DNA from: Cupriavidus pampae
GTDB lineage: Bacteria > Pseudomonadota > Gammaproteobacteria > Burkholderiales > Burkholderiaceae
DNA: 64,000 bases
Reading direction: 5' to 3'
Assembly: GCF_914271485.1 (NCBI RefSeq)
Contig: NZ_CAJZAG010000011.1
Span: 124,001 to 188,000, forward strand
Shown: piece by piece, positions 50,568-59,263 of the stretch
Layout: every line of letters starts with the position of its first letter
Numbering within the stretch: position 1 is the first letter of the stretch
Position numbers and translations under genes: made by a program
Notes under the pieces: model-generated
Database searches by the model: none
What the model was told of the DNA's origin: nothing
What the model saw: only the letters and a program-made list of their open reading frames with translations

Positions 50568-52026
50568 GGGCCAGCTCCTCGCGATAGTCCGTCAGGCAAC
50601 CCGCAATCGCAGTGGCGGCGGCCATGGCAGGGTTGACCAGATGGGTACGCACCCCGGGGCCCTGCCTGCCGACAAAGTTGCGGTTGGTGGTGGACACGCT
50701 GCGCTCGCCCGGCTGACCGATATCGCCATTCACACCCAGGCACATCGAGCAGCCCGGTGTGCCCCATGTCATGCCAGCATCGAGGAAGACACGGTGCAAC
50801 CCTTCGGCTTCCGCCTGCGCGCGAACCAGGCCCGAGCCCGGCACTACGAGCGTGCGCACACGGGCCTTGCGGCCACGGATGGCACTGGCCGCGAGGCGCA
50901 GGTCTTCGATGCGGCCATTGGTACACGAGCCGATGAACACACGGTCCACCGGGAGCCCCTGTAGCGACTGCCCACCCTCGAGTCCCATGTAACGCAGCGC
51001 GCGTTCGGCGGCGGCGCGTCGTGCGGGATCGGGCAGATCGGCAGGATCGGGAATGCGTTCGTCGATGCCGCAGCACTGCGACGGATCGGTGCCCCACGTG
51101 ACCATCGGTGAAATCGATGCGACGGCAACAGTGACACTGCGGTCGAATACCGCGTCGGGGTCGCTGCGCAATGCCAGCCAGTCGCGGCTGGCGGCGTCCC
51201 ATTCCGCGCCCGACGGCGCGAACGGCCGGCCGCGCAGATATGCGAGCGTGGTGTGGTCGGGCGCGATCAGGCCGGCACGCGCGCCCGCCTCGATCGACAG
51301 ATTGCAGAGCGTCATGCGCGCTTCCATCGACATCGCATCGATGACCGGGCCGCAGTACTCGATGACATGCCCCGTGGCACCCCCAACACCCACCTGGCGG
51401 ATAAACGCCAGCGCCAGATCCTTGGCCGTGATCTCAGGCGCCGGCTCGCCGCTGAAACACACGCGCATGGTGGCGGGCCGCACTTGCCATAGCGTCTGCG
51501 TGGCCATCACGTGACTGACTTCACTGGCGCCGATGCCAAACCCGAATGCACCGAACGCGCCGTGGGTCGAGGTATGACTGTCGCCGCAGACCACGGTCAT
51601 GCCGGGCAGGCTCATGCCCTGCTCCGGGCCGACCACGTGGATGATGCCCTGACGTTCGTCGCCGAGGCCGAAGTGCACCATGCCATGGCGACGCGCCTGC
51701 TCGGCGAGCTCCGTCACCATGACGCGCCGGTCCTCGTCGATGACATCCGCCAGCCGTGTGCTGTGGGACGGCGCGTAGTGATCGGGCACGGCGACGGTGG
51801 CCGCCGGCCGCCGAATAGGAATGCCGCGACGCTGCAGCGTGTGATACGACTCGGCGGGCAGGTCGTCGCTGAGGTAATGGCGATCGATATAGAGCAGGAT
51901 CTGTCCGGATGGCTGCTCCGCGACGACGTGCGCCTGCCAGATCTTCTCGAACAGCGAGCGCGGCGATGCGTGATGTGTGGGGTGCGGCATGAAGGCCTGT
52001 GGTGCCATGACGTTATGTGCCGCCAT
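50554..52026 (-). CDS. leuC: Isopropylmalate isomerase large subunit-like (aconitase family)
   Basis: 490 residues. The 4Fe-4S ligands are in GSCTNGRIEDL and GTPGCSMCLGVNGD; VVCGDSHTSTHGAFGAFGFG is also canonical. The N-terminal LLYIDRHYLSDDLPAESYHTLQRRG (two parts) departs from the LYIDRHLVHEVTSPQAF of housekeeping LeuC, and the chain is about 20 residues longer. First gene of the leuCDB-ABC operon; its start region has several methionines and only a weak ribosome site, so the start may be up to 12 codons later. Divergent from the cyclodeaminase-family gene. Confidence 0.83.
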   Translation of the reverse strand: MAAHNVMAPQAFMPHPTHHASPRSLFEKIWQAHVVAEQPSGQILLYIDRHYLSDDLPAESYHTLQRRGIPIRRPAATVAVPDHYAPSHSTRLADVIDEDRRVMVTELAEQARRHGMVHFGLGDERQGIIHVVGPEQGMSLPGMTVVCGDSHTSTHGAFGAFGFGIGASEVSHVMATQTLWQVRPATMRVCFSGEPAPEITAKDLALAFIRQVGVGGATGHVIEYCGPVIDAMSMEARMTLCNLSIEAGARAGLIAPDHTTLAYLRGRPFAPSGAEWDAASRDWLALRSDPDAVFDRSVTVAVASISPMVTWGTDPSQCCGIDERIPDPADLPDPARRAAAERALRYMGLEGGQSLQGLPVDRVFIGSCTNGRIEDLRLAASAIRGRKARVRTLVVPGSGLVRAQAEAEGLHRVFLDAGMTWGTPGCSMCLGVNGDIGQPGERSVSTTNRNFVGRQGPGVRTHLVNPAMAAATAIAGCLTDYREELAHAAV

Positions 52027-52152
52027 CTTGCCGAGCCGCCCCGCGCCCGTATATTGGTGGTTCGCGACGCTGCCGACGCGAATGACGATGGCAAGGATCG
52101 TCCGGCGCGGCTAGCATGGCGGGATTCCATCGATCGAGAAGAAGGAGCCGTC

Positions 52153-53103
52153 GTGCTGCAACCCGAAGCCGCGCTGCTGAGAGACCTGTTGTCGTTCCCA
52201 CTGCTCGTGAGCGCCCTGCGCGACGCGTTTGCCGCCGGTGCCACGGTACCGCTAAGGCATACCCACACCATCGGCGAAGCGGGCCAGCCGGATGCCGGCA
52301 TCTCGTTGCTGATGCCCGCGTGGGATGCCGAGGGCTTCTATGGCGTCAAGATCGTCAATATCTACGAGGGCAATGCCGCGCACGGCCTGCCGGGGCTGCA
52401 TTCGACCTACATGCTGTACAGCGCGCGCACCGGCGCGCCACTGGCGATGTTCGACGGCAACGAAATTACCTCGCGCCGCACTGCCGCGGCGGCGGCGCTG
52501 GCCGCCGACTATCTGGCCCGCCCCGACGCCCGTTCGTTGCTGGTTGTGGGAGCCGGGCGCGTCGGCAGTCTGGTGGCGCCGGCCATGGCGACCGTCCGCC
52601 AGCTCGACCGTATCGAGATCTGGGACATCGACGCCAGCGCGGCGGCCCGATGCGCGCAAGCGCTGCGTGAACAGGGTCTTCCGGCGAGCGCCGCCACGGA
52701 TCTGGAACACGCCGTACGCGCGGCCGATATCGTCAGTTGCGCGACGTTGGCCACCTCGCCGCTGATTCACGCGGAATGGCTTGCCGCCGGCAGCCATCTG
52801 GACCTGATCGGCAGCTTTACACCGCGCATGACCGAAGCCGAGCCCGCCTGCTTTGCCAATGCCTCGGTATGGGTCGATACCGACGAAGCACCGGCCAAAT
52901 CCGGCGATCTGCTCAACGCGTTTGCCGCAGGCTGCCTGACCCCGGAGTCATTGCGCGGCAATCTGACCGGCCTTGCGCGCGGCACTTGCGCGGGCCGGCA
53001 GTCAGCCACCGAGCGTACCGTGTTCAAGGCTGTAGGCACTGCGCTGGAAGACCTCGCGAGTGCCCGCCTCGCCTACCGGCAGCTCACCGCGTCCCAACAC
53101 TGA
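52153..53103 (+). CDS. Ornithine cyclodeaminase/mu-crystallin-family protein
   Basis: 316 residues from a GTG preceded by AAGGAG. GVKIVNIYEGNAAHGLPGLHS, TSRRTAAAAALAADYLA, the NAD(P) motif LLVVGAGRVGSL and LDLIGSFTPRMTEA mark the family. Members are ornithine cyclodeaminase, alanine dehydrogenase or ketimine reductase; which one cannot be told here. It is divergent from leuC and directly followed by a Rid gene, so an amino-acid, keto-acid or cyclic-imine step is likely. Confidence 0.85.
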   Translation: MLQPEAALLRDLLSFPLLVSALRDAFAAGATVPLRHTHTIGEAGQPDAGISLLMPAWDAEGFYGVKIVNIYEGNAAHGLPGLHSTYMLYSARTGAPLAMFDGNEITSRRTAAAAALAADYLARPDARSLLVVGAGRVGSLVAPAMATVRQLDRIEIWDIDASAAARCAQALREQGLPASAATDLEHAVRAADIVSCATLATSPLIHAEWLAAGSHLDLIGSFTPRMTEAEPACFANASVWVDTDEAPAKSGDLLNAFAAGCLTPESLRGNLTGLARGTCAGRQSATERTVFKAVGTALEDLASARLAYRQLTASQH

Positions 53104-53127
53104 TCCCCTTCTTCATCCTCTCTCAAT

Positions 53128-53484
53128 ATGTCCAAGATCGAACGATTCGAAACCAGCGCCCGCATGTCCCATACGGTCATCCATGGGAATACCGTCTACC
53201 TGGCCGGCGCCATTGCCGAGCGTCTGGACGGCGATATCACCGCCCAGTCGGAACAGGCGTTGGCCGAAGTGGAACGCCTGCTCGCGCTGGCTGGCAGCGA
53301 CAAATCGCGGCTGTTGACCACGCAGATCTGGCTGAAGGACCTGCCGCGAGACTTCGCGGCGATGAATGCGGTATGGGAACGCTGGCTACCGGCGGGTGCC
53401 GCACCGGCGCGCGCGACGTGTCAGGCCCAGATGGCCGACGCCGCCATTCTGGTGGAGTTCATCGTGACCGCGGCGCGCGACTGA
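53128..53484 (+). CDS. Rid-family (YjgF) protein with canonical arginine
   Basis: 118 residues. Fold motifs: GNTVYLAGAIAE, EQALAEVERLLALAGSDKS and VEFIVTAARD. The arginine that binds the substrate carboxylate is present (R95, PARATCQ), unlike the Rid gene at 26139. It is 24 bp after the cyclodeaminase-family gene, a natural pairing: Rid enzymes hydrolyse reactive enamines/imines generated by amino-acid enzymes. Confidence 0.88.
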   Translation: MSKIERFETSARMSHTVIHGNTVYLAGAIAERLDGDITAQSEQALAEVERLLALAGSDKSRLLTTQIWLKDLPRDFAAMNAVWERWLPAGAAPARATCQAQMADAAILVEFIVTAARD

Positions 53485-53501
53485 GGTCGGCACGCATTGC
53501 C

Positions 53502-54656
53502 TCAGGCCCCCGCGAGCTCCAGACGGTTGCCGCCAAGCGACTTGGCGCGATAGAGCGCCTGGTCCGCCGCGGCCAGGCCGTCGGTTAGCGCGGGAGCGTC
53601 CTGCTCGAACTGCGCGAGCCCGATGCTAACCGTGGCTGGCACGCCGACGCTGTCGAGCCGGTTGGGGATGGCGGCGGCAAAGCGCTGCGCGATGGTCTGC
53701 CCAAGCGTCTGCGCGCGGCGCGCATCGTCACCGGTCAGCAGCGCGGCAAATTCCTCGCCGCCGATGCGCGCGAGCAACGCGCCCGGCTCCAGCACCCCAC
53801 GCGCGATTTCCGCAAACGACCTCAACACGGTGTCACCGGTCTGGTGACCGTGGATATCGTTGATGGCCTTGAACTGATCGAGGTCGAACGCGAGCACGGC
53901 CACCGGACCACGACCGTCTTCGCCATCGAGAATGCGCGCGCCCTGCTCGAAGAACCAGCGCCGATTGCCGAGGCGCGTCAGATAGTCGGTCTGCGACTCA
54001 CGCAGTAGCTGGCTGTGCAGCTCCTCGCGCACGAGCTTCAGCAGCGTCATCGGCAGGATGACCGAGAACAGCACGCCCTCGTACATCGTGATCTTGCTTG
54101 CCATCGATTGTGCCACCGGGCCATACGCGTTGACGACCCACGGCAGCACGCAGGTGCGCGCGATATAGAACAGCGAGTGAATGCCCGTGACCGCCACGAC
54201 GATGCGACGCGCATGCAGCGCGCGCAGCGACTCGCAGCGCCACATCTCCCATGCCGTCATGCCACTGATCAACGCAATCGGCGTCGCACTGACGTAGGCC
54301 CAGATCTGGTCCTGCCAGCGCGCGCCACCGATCAGCCAGATCAGCGCCATCACGACCAGGATGGCTATCGCGCGCCCACGCACGTGCCGCCCGCTGAACG
54401 AGGCCACACCACTGAGGATCAGCAGATAACCGCACAGCATGATCAGGTTGCTGATCATCGCGCCGCTGAAACCGGGCAACTGCCTGCGGATCAGTACCGC
54501 GGCGCATCCGGTCGCGAGCGTTGCAAAGCCCGTCGCGAGAATTCGCAACGACCGGCTGCGCCTGGGATTGGTCCGGTGTTCCCAGAAGATCATGCCGGCG
54601 CTGGCCAGCAGAGTCCCGATCGCAAGGAGATAAAGGGTAAGGAGATCGACGTACAT
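53502..54656 (-). CDS. Membrane-bound diguanylate cyclase (GGDEF)
   Basis: 384 residues. The first 190 hold about six hydrophobic helices of an uncharacterised membrane sensor. The catalytic GGDEF domain follows, with SQTDYLTRLGNRRWFFEQG at its entry and GGEEF at residues 299-303, a form compatible with c-di-GMP synthesis. The RxxD inhibitory site, expected at 290-293, reads EPGA, so the enzyme should escape product feedback. Converges with the Rid gene. Confidence 0.88.
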   Translation of the reverse strand: MYVDLLTLYLLAIGTLLASAGMIFWEHRTNPRRSRSLRILATGFATLATGCAAVLIRRQLPGFSGAMISNLIMLCGYLLILSGVASFSGRHVRGRAIAILVVMALIWLIGGARWQDQIWAYVSATPIALISGMTAWEMWRCESLRALHARRIVVAVTGIHSLFYIARTCVLPWVVNAYGPVAQSMASKITMYEGVLFSVILPMTLLKLVREELHSQLLRESQTDYLTRLGNRRWFFEQGARILDGEDGRGPVAVLAFDLDQFKAINDIHGHQTGDTVLRSFAEIARGVLEPGALLARIGGEEFAALLTGDDARRAQTLGQTIAQRFAAAIPNRLDSVGVPATVSIGLAQFEQDAPALTDGLAAADQALYRAKSLGGNRLELAGA

Positions 54657-54696
54657 CCCGAATGTAAAGACGTTGCGCCATGGCTCTGGCGCCAGC

Positions 54697-54718
54697 CGAA
54701 TTTTACGTTGGAAATTCG
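54697..54718. promoter_or_regulatory. 22-bp dyad CGAATTT-N8-AAATTCG
   Basis: Perfect 7-bp arms in the divergent region between the diguanylate cyclase and the NDH-2-like gene. Candidate operator 41 bp upstream of the cyclase start. Confidence 0.4.
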
Positions 54719-54769
54719 ACCGTGCGAGGTTACTAAACGTTCACTTTCCAAGGAATCCCTTCTAATTTC

Positions 54770-54798
54770 TTGCACTTTTAAACTCCGACTCATAGAAT
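54770..54798 (+). promoter_or_regulatory. Sigma-70-like promoter of the NDH-2-like gene
   Basis: TTGCAC (54770-54775), 17-bp spacer, TAGAAT (54793-54798). This would place the transcript start about 85 bp before the ATG at 54891, leaving a sizeable leader. Confidence 0.5.
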
Positions 54799-54890
54799 CG
54801 TAGTTATGCGGCGCCGTACAGAAATCTCAGGGCGCCCGCCACTGGCGGCCAGACCGCACGAAACCGAGGTTTGATTCAGGAGCATCAGAG

Positions 54891-56102
54891 ATGTCGAAAC
54901 GTATTCTTGTTATTGGCGCCGGCTTTGCCGGTATGTGGAGCGCACTGGCTTCGGCCCGCCTGCTCGATCAGGTCGGGCGCACCGACATGGAAATTGCTCT
55001 GGTCGCTCCCACGCCCGAGCTGCACGTTCGCCCGCGCCTCTATGAACAGAATCCGAATGGCATGCGTGCGCCGTTGCAGGACATCTTCCAGGCCGTCGGG
55101 GTTCGCTTTATTCAAGGCTGGGTCGAACACATCGACGTGGCGCGGCAGGAAGTCACCGTCGCCACCGCGGGTGCGGAAGGCGCCTCCCAACTTGTCCACT
55201 TCGATCGACTGGTGCTGGCCGCCGGCAGCCGCCTGTTCCGCCCGCAGATCCCGGGTCTCGAACAGCATGCGTTCAACGTCGATCAGGTAGCGGACGCGGC
55301 CGAGCTCGATGCGCATATCGGCAGTCTCTCCGGCCTTCCCGACAGCGCGGCCCGCAACACGGTCGTTATCGCGGGCGCGGGCTTCACGGGCATCGAGACC
55401 GCGGCCGAGATGCCGGCGCGTCTGCGCGAAGTGCTCGGAGAAAACGCTGCGGTCAACGTGATCATGGTCGAGCGCAACGATGCGATCGGCCCCGACCTCG
55501 GCGCGGGCCCGCGTCCCGTCATCACGCAGGCGCTGACCGAACTCGGCGTGACCTGGAAGCTCGGTTCCGGCGTGGCGGCGGTGGACGCGCACGGCGTGAC
55601 GCTCGAGAACGGCGAGCGCATCGAAGCGACAACCGTGATCTGGACCGCGGGCGCACGCGCCAGCGCGCTGACCGCGCAGATTCCGGCCGAGCGCGACAAA
55701 TTCGGCCGTCTGCACGTCGATAGCAGTCTCAAGGTCAAGGGCCTGGACACCGTGTTCGCGACCGGCGACTGTGCCTACGCGGCCACCGACGACGAGGGCA
55801 ACTTCGCGGCGATGTCATGCCAGCATGCGATGAATCTCGGCCGCTCAGCCGGGCACAACGTGGCCGCCGATTTGCTCGGCGTGGCAGCGATTCCATACAG
55901 CCAGCCCAAGTACGTTACGTGCCTGGACCTCGGCCCGTGGGGCGCGGTGTACACCGAAGGGTGGGATCGTCAGGTCAAGCTGACGGGCGGCGTGGCCAAG
56001 GCGCTGAAGACGCAAATCAACACCGAGTGGATCTATCCGCCGCGCGCGGACCGTGCGGAAGCACTGGCACTGGCCGATCCGCAACGCATCGTGGTGGCGT
56101 GA
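54891..56102 (+). CDS. NADH dehydrogenase type 2-like FAD oxidoreductase
   Basis: 403 residues. The N-terminal FAD motif is ILVIGAGFAGMWSAL, a second dinucleotide motif is VVIAGAGFTGIETAAEMPARL, and VFATGDCAYAATDDEG binds the flavin ribityl chain. It resembles single-subunit NDH-2 enzymes that pass electrons from NADH to quinone without proton pumping, but lacks an obvious C-terminal amphipathic membrane anchor. A bidirectional terminator separates it from the Rrf2 gene. Confidence 0.85.
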   Translation: MSKRILVIGAGFAGMWSALASARLLDQVGRTDMEIALVAPTPELHVRPRLYEQNPNGMRAPLQDIFQAVGVRFIQGWVEHIDVARQEVTVATAGAEGASQLVHFDRLVLAAGSRLFRPQIPGLEQHAFNVDQVADAAELDAHIGSLSGLPDSAARNTVVIAGAGFTGIETAAEMPARLREVLGENAAVNVIMVERNDAIGPDLGAGPRPVITQALTELGVTWKLGSGVAAVDAHGVTLENGERIEATTVIWTAGARASALTAQIPAERDKFGRLHVDSSLKVKGLDTVFATGDCAYAATDDEGNFAAMSCQHAMNLGRSAGHNVAADLLGVAAIPYSQPKYVTCLDLGPWGAVYTEGWDRQVKLTGGVAKALKTQINTEWIYPPRADRAEALALADPQRIVVA

Positions 56103-56129
56103 TGAACGTCAACGCACGATGAAAGAAAA

Positions 56130-56156
56130 GGGCGATCCAATGGATCGCCCTTTTTT
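56130..56156. terminator. Bidirectional intrinsic terminator
   Basis: GGGCGATCC, loop AAT, GGATCGCCC, then TTTTTT. On the minus strand the stem is followed by CTTTTCTTTC. It serves both the NDH-2-like gene and the convergent Rrf2 gene. Confidence 0.9.
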
Positions 56157-56176
56157 CACACCATGTCGACAATGAC

Positions 56177-56722
56177 TCAGCCGCGTTCGCTCTTGTCGCT
56201 ACGACGGCTGTCCGCGCGATGGTCGGCGCGATCGGTCAGCCATTGCACCACTTGCGGACCATAGGCCGCCGGCGCCTTTTCGAGCGTGCGCTGCGCCAGA
56301 TCCGCGAGCGTATGTTGTTGCAACTCGGCGCGCATCGCGCGCTCCGCCGCCTGCATCACCGCGTGAATCGAACAGACACCACGCGTAGCCCATGTCGGGG
56401 GCGCATCCTCGAAGACCGCGCAGCGGCTGCGAATCTCGCGGCAGTCGAACAGTGCCTTGTCGCCGTCGATGGCCTCGACGACATCGTGCACCGTGATGCG
56501 ATTGGCGGGGCGCGCCAGCCGAAAGCCGCCCTTGATGCCTTCGGTCGCCGCCACGAGTCCGCCCTTGGCCAGCTTGGTGAACAACTTGGCGAGAAACTCG
56601 GTGGGTACGCCCTGAAGCTCGGCAAGATCGCGCACGCTCGCTTCATCGACGGCGGCGTCCGAACGCGTCAGATACAGCATGCAATGCAGGCCGTACTCGA
56701 CGCCGGTGCTGATGTGGGACAT
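56177..56722 (-). CDS. Rrf2-family [2Fe-2S]-type transcriptional regulator
   Basis: 181 residues. The winged helix reads STGVEYGLHCMLYLTR and SVRDLAELQGVPTEFLAKLF, with GIKGGFRLARPANRIT in the wing. Three cysteines that could bind an iron-sulfur cluster are C94, C101 and C117 (C-x6-C-x15-C), wider than IscR (C-x5-C-x5-C). It may sense nitric oxide, iron or redox. The C-terminal 40 residues are longer than usual. The AT-rich stretch just upstream (56735-56765) probably holds its own operator. Confidence 0.85.
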   Translation of the reverse strand: MSHISTGVEYGLHCMLYLTRSDAAVDEASVRDLAELQGVPTEFLAKLFTKLAKGGLVAATEGIKGGFRLARPANRITVHDVVEAIDGDKALFDCREIRSRCAVFEDAPPTWATRGVCSIHAVMQAAERAMRAELQQHTLADLAQRTLEKAPAAYGPQVVQWLTDRADHRADSRRSDKSERG

Positions 56723-56734
56723 AACAAACTAGGA

Positions 56735-56765
56735 CTGTTGTAATCGTAGTAATAGCCTATACAAC
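56735..56765 (-). promoter_or_regulatory. Putative promoter/operator of the Rrf2 gene
   Basis: An AT-rich patch unlike its surroundings, with GTAATCGTAGTAAT direct repeats and, on the minus strand, TTGTAT-N16-TACAAC as a weak -35/-10 pair. Autoregulation is usual for Rrf2 proteins. Confidence 0.3.
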
Positions 56766-56789
56766 TTGCGCGGCCACCGCAAGGTGCGA

Positions 56790-57731
56790 TCACAATCGCC
56801 CGGTCAGGAAACCCGCCACACGGTCAAGCGCGCTACGCGCACTCGCCAGTTCGACGACATTGAACTGGAACACGTGATGCAGACCCTCCCAGATCTCCAC
56901 GCTCACCGTATTGCCCTGCTCGCGCGCCTGCTGTGCGTAACGCGTGGCGTCGTCGCGCAACAGTTCTTCGCTGCCCACCTGAATATAGAGCGGTGGCATG
57001 CCCGCCGGAATGCCGAACAGCGGTGACGCCATGGGGTCTGTCGGCGCGGCAAACCCCAGATACTTCTCCGCGCTGTCCGCGAGGTATGCTCGTGTGAGCA
57101 ACACATCGCGAATGGCGGGATCCGTCATGCTTGGGCTGCACAGCGACAGGTCGGTCCACGGCGAGAACATCGCCCCTGCCGCGAGCGTCGGGACGCTCTG
57201 TTCACCCGCCGTCGACGCGCGCGTCAGCGTGGCCAACACCGAGAGCGACAGCCCACCTCCGGCCGAATCGCCGATCACCGCCAGCCGCTGCACGCCCGAG
57301 CGTGCCAGCCATTGCGCCGCTGCCACCGCCGTATCGTGCGCGGCGGGCATCGCGTGTTCCGGTGCCAGCGGGTAGTCGAGCACGAACACCGGCCGGTTGG
57401 TGCGCGCGGCGATCTGGCTGGCGAAGTGGCGGTATGCGGTGGCGGAACCGAGCACGTAGGCGCCGCCATGCAGATAAAGAATCGCAGCGTCTCCCGCGCG
57501 CTCCTGTCCCGGCGGCAGCAACCACCATCCACTTATCTCGCCGTCGTGCACCGCGACGGCGATCACATCGGCCGCAGGGGGCGTCGCGGCGATAAAGCCA
57601 TCGTAGGTGGTGCGCAGATCGTCGTTCGCATGCGCGGACCAATAGCGCACGAAGGACTCCAGCAAGGTACGTTCCGCCTCGCGCTCCTCCGCGCTCAACG
57701 GCATGGTCTGGGTCGTAGTGGCAGGCATCAT
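56790..57731 (-). CDS. Alpha/beta hydrolase, hormone-sensitive-lipase-type esterase
   Basis: 313 residues. AILYLHGGAYVLGSATAYRHF gives the oxyanion HGGAY motif, VIGDSAGGGLSLSVL the nucleophile serine, and PPLYIQVGSEELLRDDATRYA plus a histidine in GLHHVFQ the rest of the triad. Bacterial HSL-family esterase, cytoplasmic. Its start overlaps the GMC oxidoreductase stop by 4 bp, so it belongs to that operon. Confidence 0.88.
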   Translation of the reverse strand: MMPATTTQTMPLSAEEREAERTLLESFVRYWSAHANDDLRTTYDGFIAATPPAADVIAVAVHDGEISGWWLLPPGQERAGDAAILYLHGGAYVLGSATAYRHFASQIAARTNRPVFVLDYPLAPEHAMPAAHDTAVAAAQWLARSGVQRLAVIGDSAGGGLSLSVLATLTRASTAGEQSVPTLAAGAMFSPWTDLSLCSPSMTDPAIRDVLLTRAYLADSAEKYLGFAAPTDPMASPLFGIPAGMPPLYIQVGSEELLRDDATRYAQQAREQGNTVSVEIWEGLHHVFQFNVVELASARSALDRVAGFLTGRL

Positions 57732-59236
57732 CGGCTCCAGTCGGTGACGCGCGCGGCAATGTGCTCGGCCGCCATGATCGTGGTGAGGTTGGTTGCGACC
57801 GATGGAATCTCGGGCAGGATCGATGCATCCACCACGCGCAGTCCCGCGATGCCGCGTACCGCGCCGAGGCCGTCGACCACCGCGCCCGGATCGTTATCCG
57901 CGCCCATCGGCACGGTCGAGGTCGCGTGCTGATAAGTATCGAGTCCCGCCACGATGGCCGCCTCGAGCTCGGCATCCGTCCGCACCGCGCGGCCCGGCTC
58001 CATCTCGTGCGCCACCAGATCCGCGAAGGGCGCGGTGGCACCGATCTGCCGCGACAACCGCACGCCTTCCAGCAGGCGGCGACGATCGCGCGTGGTGGCC
58101 AGGAAGTTGAAGTCGATGCGCGGTGCCACGCGTGGATCGGCACTGGCCAGCCGCACGCTGCCGATCGACTCCGGCAACGTGAGCGCGGTAGCCAGCACGA
58201 TCGCACCTCCGGTCGGACTCGCCGCGGGATCCCAGATATGCGTGGCGGAGACATGCAGGTCCAGCTCGCCAGGTGACGCTTCGAGCGAACGCGTCCACAG
58301 GACCGCGCCCGCTGCGGGCGTCATCGCATTGAACTCGCGCCGCAGAGCGTAGACGTTGTAATAGAACGGGTGGTCCATCAGGCGGCGGCCCACGGGCAGA
58401 TCCGCAAGCGGCTTGATGCCGAGCGCGCGCAGATCGTCGGCGGGACCGATGCCCGAACGCATCAGGATCGATGGGCTACCGTAAGCGCCGGCGGAAAGGA
58501 TCACCGTACCGGCTTCGATCAGTGTGCCATCGGCAAGCCGCACGCCATGGGCGCGGCCGCCCTCGACCAGCACGCGATCGACCTCCGCGCTGGCACGGAT
58601 CTCGAGGTTCACGCGGCGACGCACATCGCTGGTCAGATAGGCGATGCCGGTGTTCTGCCGCACGCCGTCGACCACGTTGAGCGGATACGGGCCCACGCCA
58701 TGCTGCGTGGCCGCATTGAAGTCCGCGATGCGCTCGAAGCCAAGTGCCACAGTGGCGTCGACAAACCCGCGCAGCGATGGCGTCAGCGCACTATGTGCGA
58801 CTTGCCGCACGGGCAGCGGACCGTCACGTCCGTGCCAGGCATCGTCACCATATGGCGCGGATTCGAGCTTGCGAAAACTCCGCAGCACCTCCGCCGACGA
58901 CCAGCCGGTGAGACCGCGCCGCGCCCAACGATCGAAGTCGGCCGATCGCGCGCGCATCGCCACCGCGGCGTTCACCGCGGAGCTGCCGCCAAGCACCTTG
59001 CCCCGGCGCGCATGGATCGCATGGCCCACCACGCCGGGCTCGGACTTGTAGCCCCAGTCGTGCGGCGCGTCGCCACCGACGCGGTCGGCCAGCGCCAACG
59101 CGTCGGGATAGTTCGAAGGACGATAAGCGGGGCCCGCCTCCAGCAGCAGCACGCGCTGCTGCGACGTTTCGCTGAGCCGGCGGGCCATCACCGCGCCCGC
59201 GCTGCCGCCACCCACAATGACGATGTCGTATTGCAT
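57728..59236 (-). CDS. GMC-family FAD oxidoreductase
   Basis: 502 residues from an ATG preceded by GGGAG. IVIVGGGSAGAVMARRLSE binds FAD; KVLGGSSAVNAAVAMRARSADF is GMC signature 1 and AGAYGSPSILMRSGIGPADDL signature 2 (each read in parts). The catalytic pair is in YQHATSTVPMG (His) and SVATNLTTIM (Asn). Members oxidise alcohols such as choline or glycol derivatives. It lies in a tight operon with an amidase-like and an esterase gene. Confidence 0.88.
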   Translation of the reverse strand: MQYDIVIVGGGSAGAVMARRLSETSQQRVLLLEAGPAYRPSNYPDALALADRVGGDAPHDWGYKSEPGVVGHAIHARRGKVLGGSSAVNAAVAMRARSADFDRWARRGLTGWSSAEVLRSFRKLESAPYGDDAWHGRDGPLPVRQVAHSALTPSLRGFVDATVALGFERIADFNAATQHGVGPYPLNVVDGVRQNTGIAYLTSDVRRRVNLEIRASAEVDRVLVEGGRAHGVRLADGTLIEAGTVILSAGAYGSPSILMRSGIGPADDLRALGIKPLADLPVGRRLMDHPFYYNVYALRREFNAMTPAAGAVLWTRSLEASPGELDLHVSATHIWDPAASPTGGAIVLATALTLPESIGSVRLASADPRVAPRIDFNFLATTRDRRRLLEGVRLSRQIGATAPFADLVAHEMEPGRAVRTDAELEAAIVAGLDTYQHATSTVPMGADNDPGAVVDGLGAVRGIAGLRVVDASILPEIPSVATNLTTIMAAEHIAARVTDWSR

Positions 59237-59263
59237 GATCGGACTCCCGTTCAACGCCGACGC

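Noticed and set aside
52061..52082. TTCGCG-N10-CGCGAA dyad between leuC and the OCD gene
   Set aside because: Arms are only 6 bp and fully GC/CG-type, which occurs often by chance at this base composition. The interval remains the likely site of a divergent promoter.
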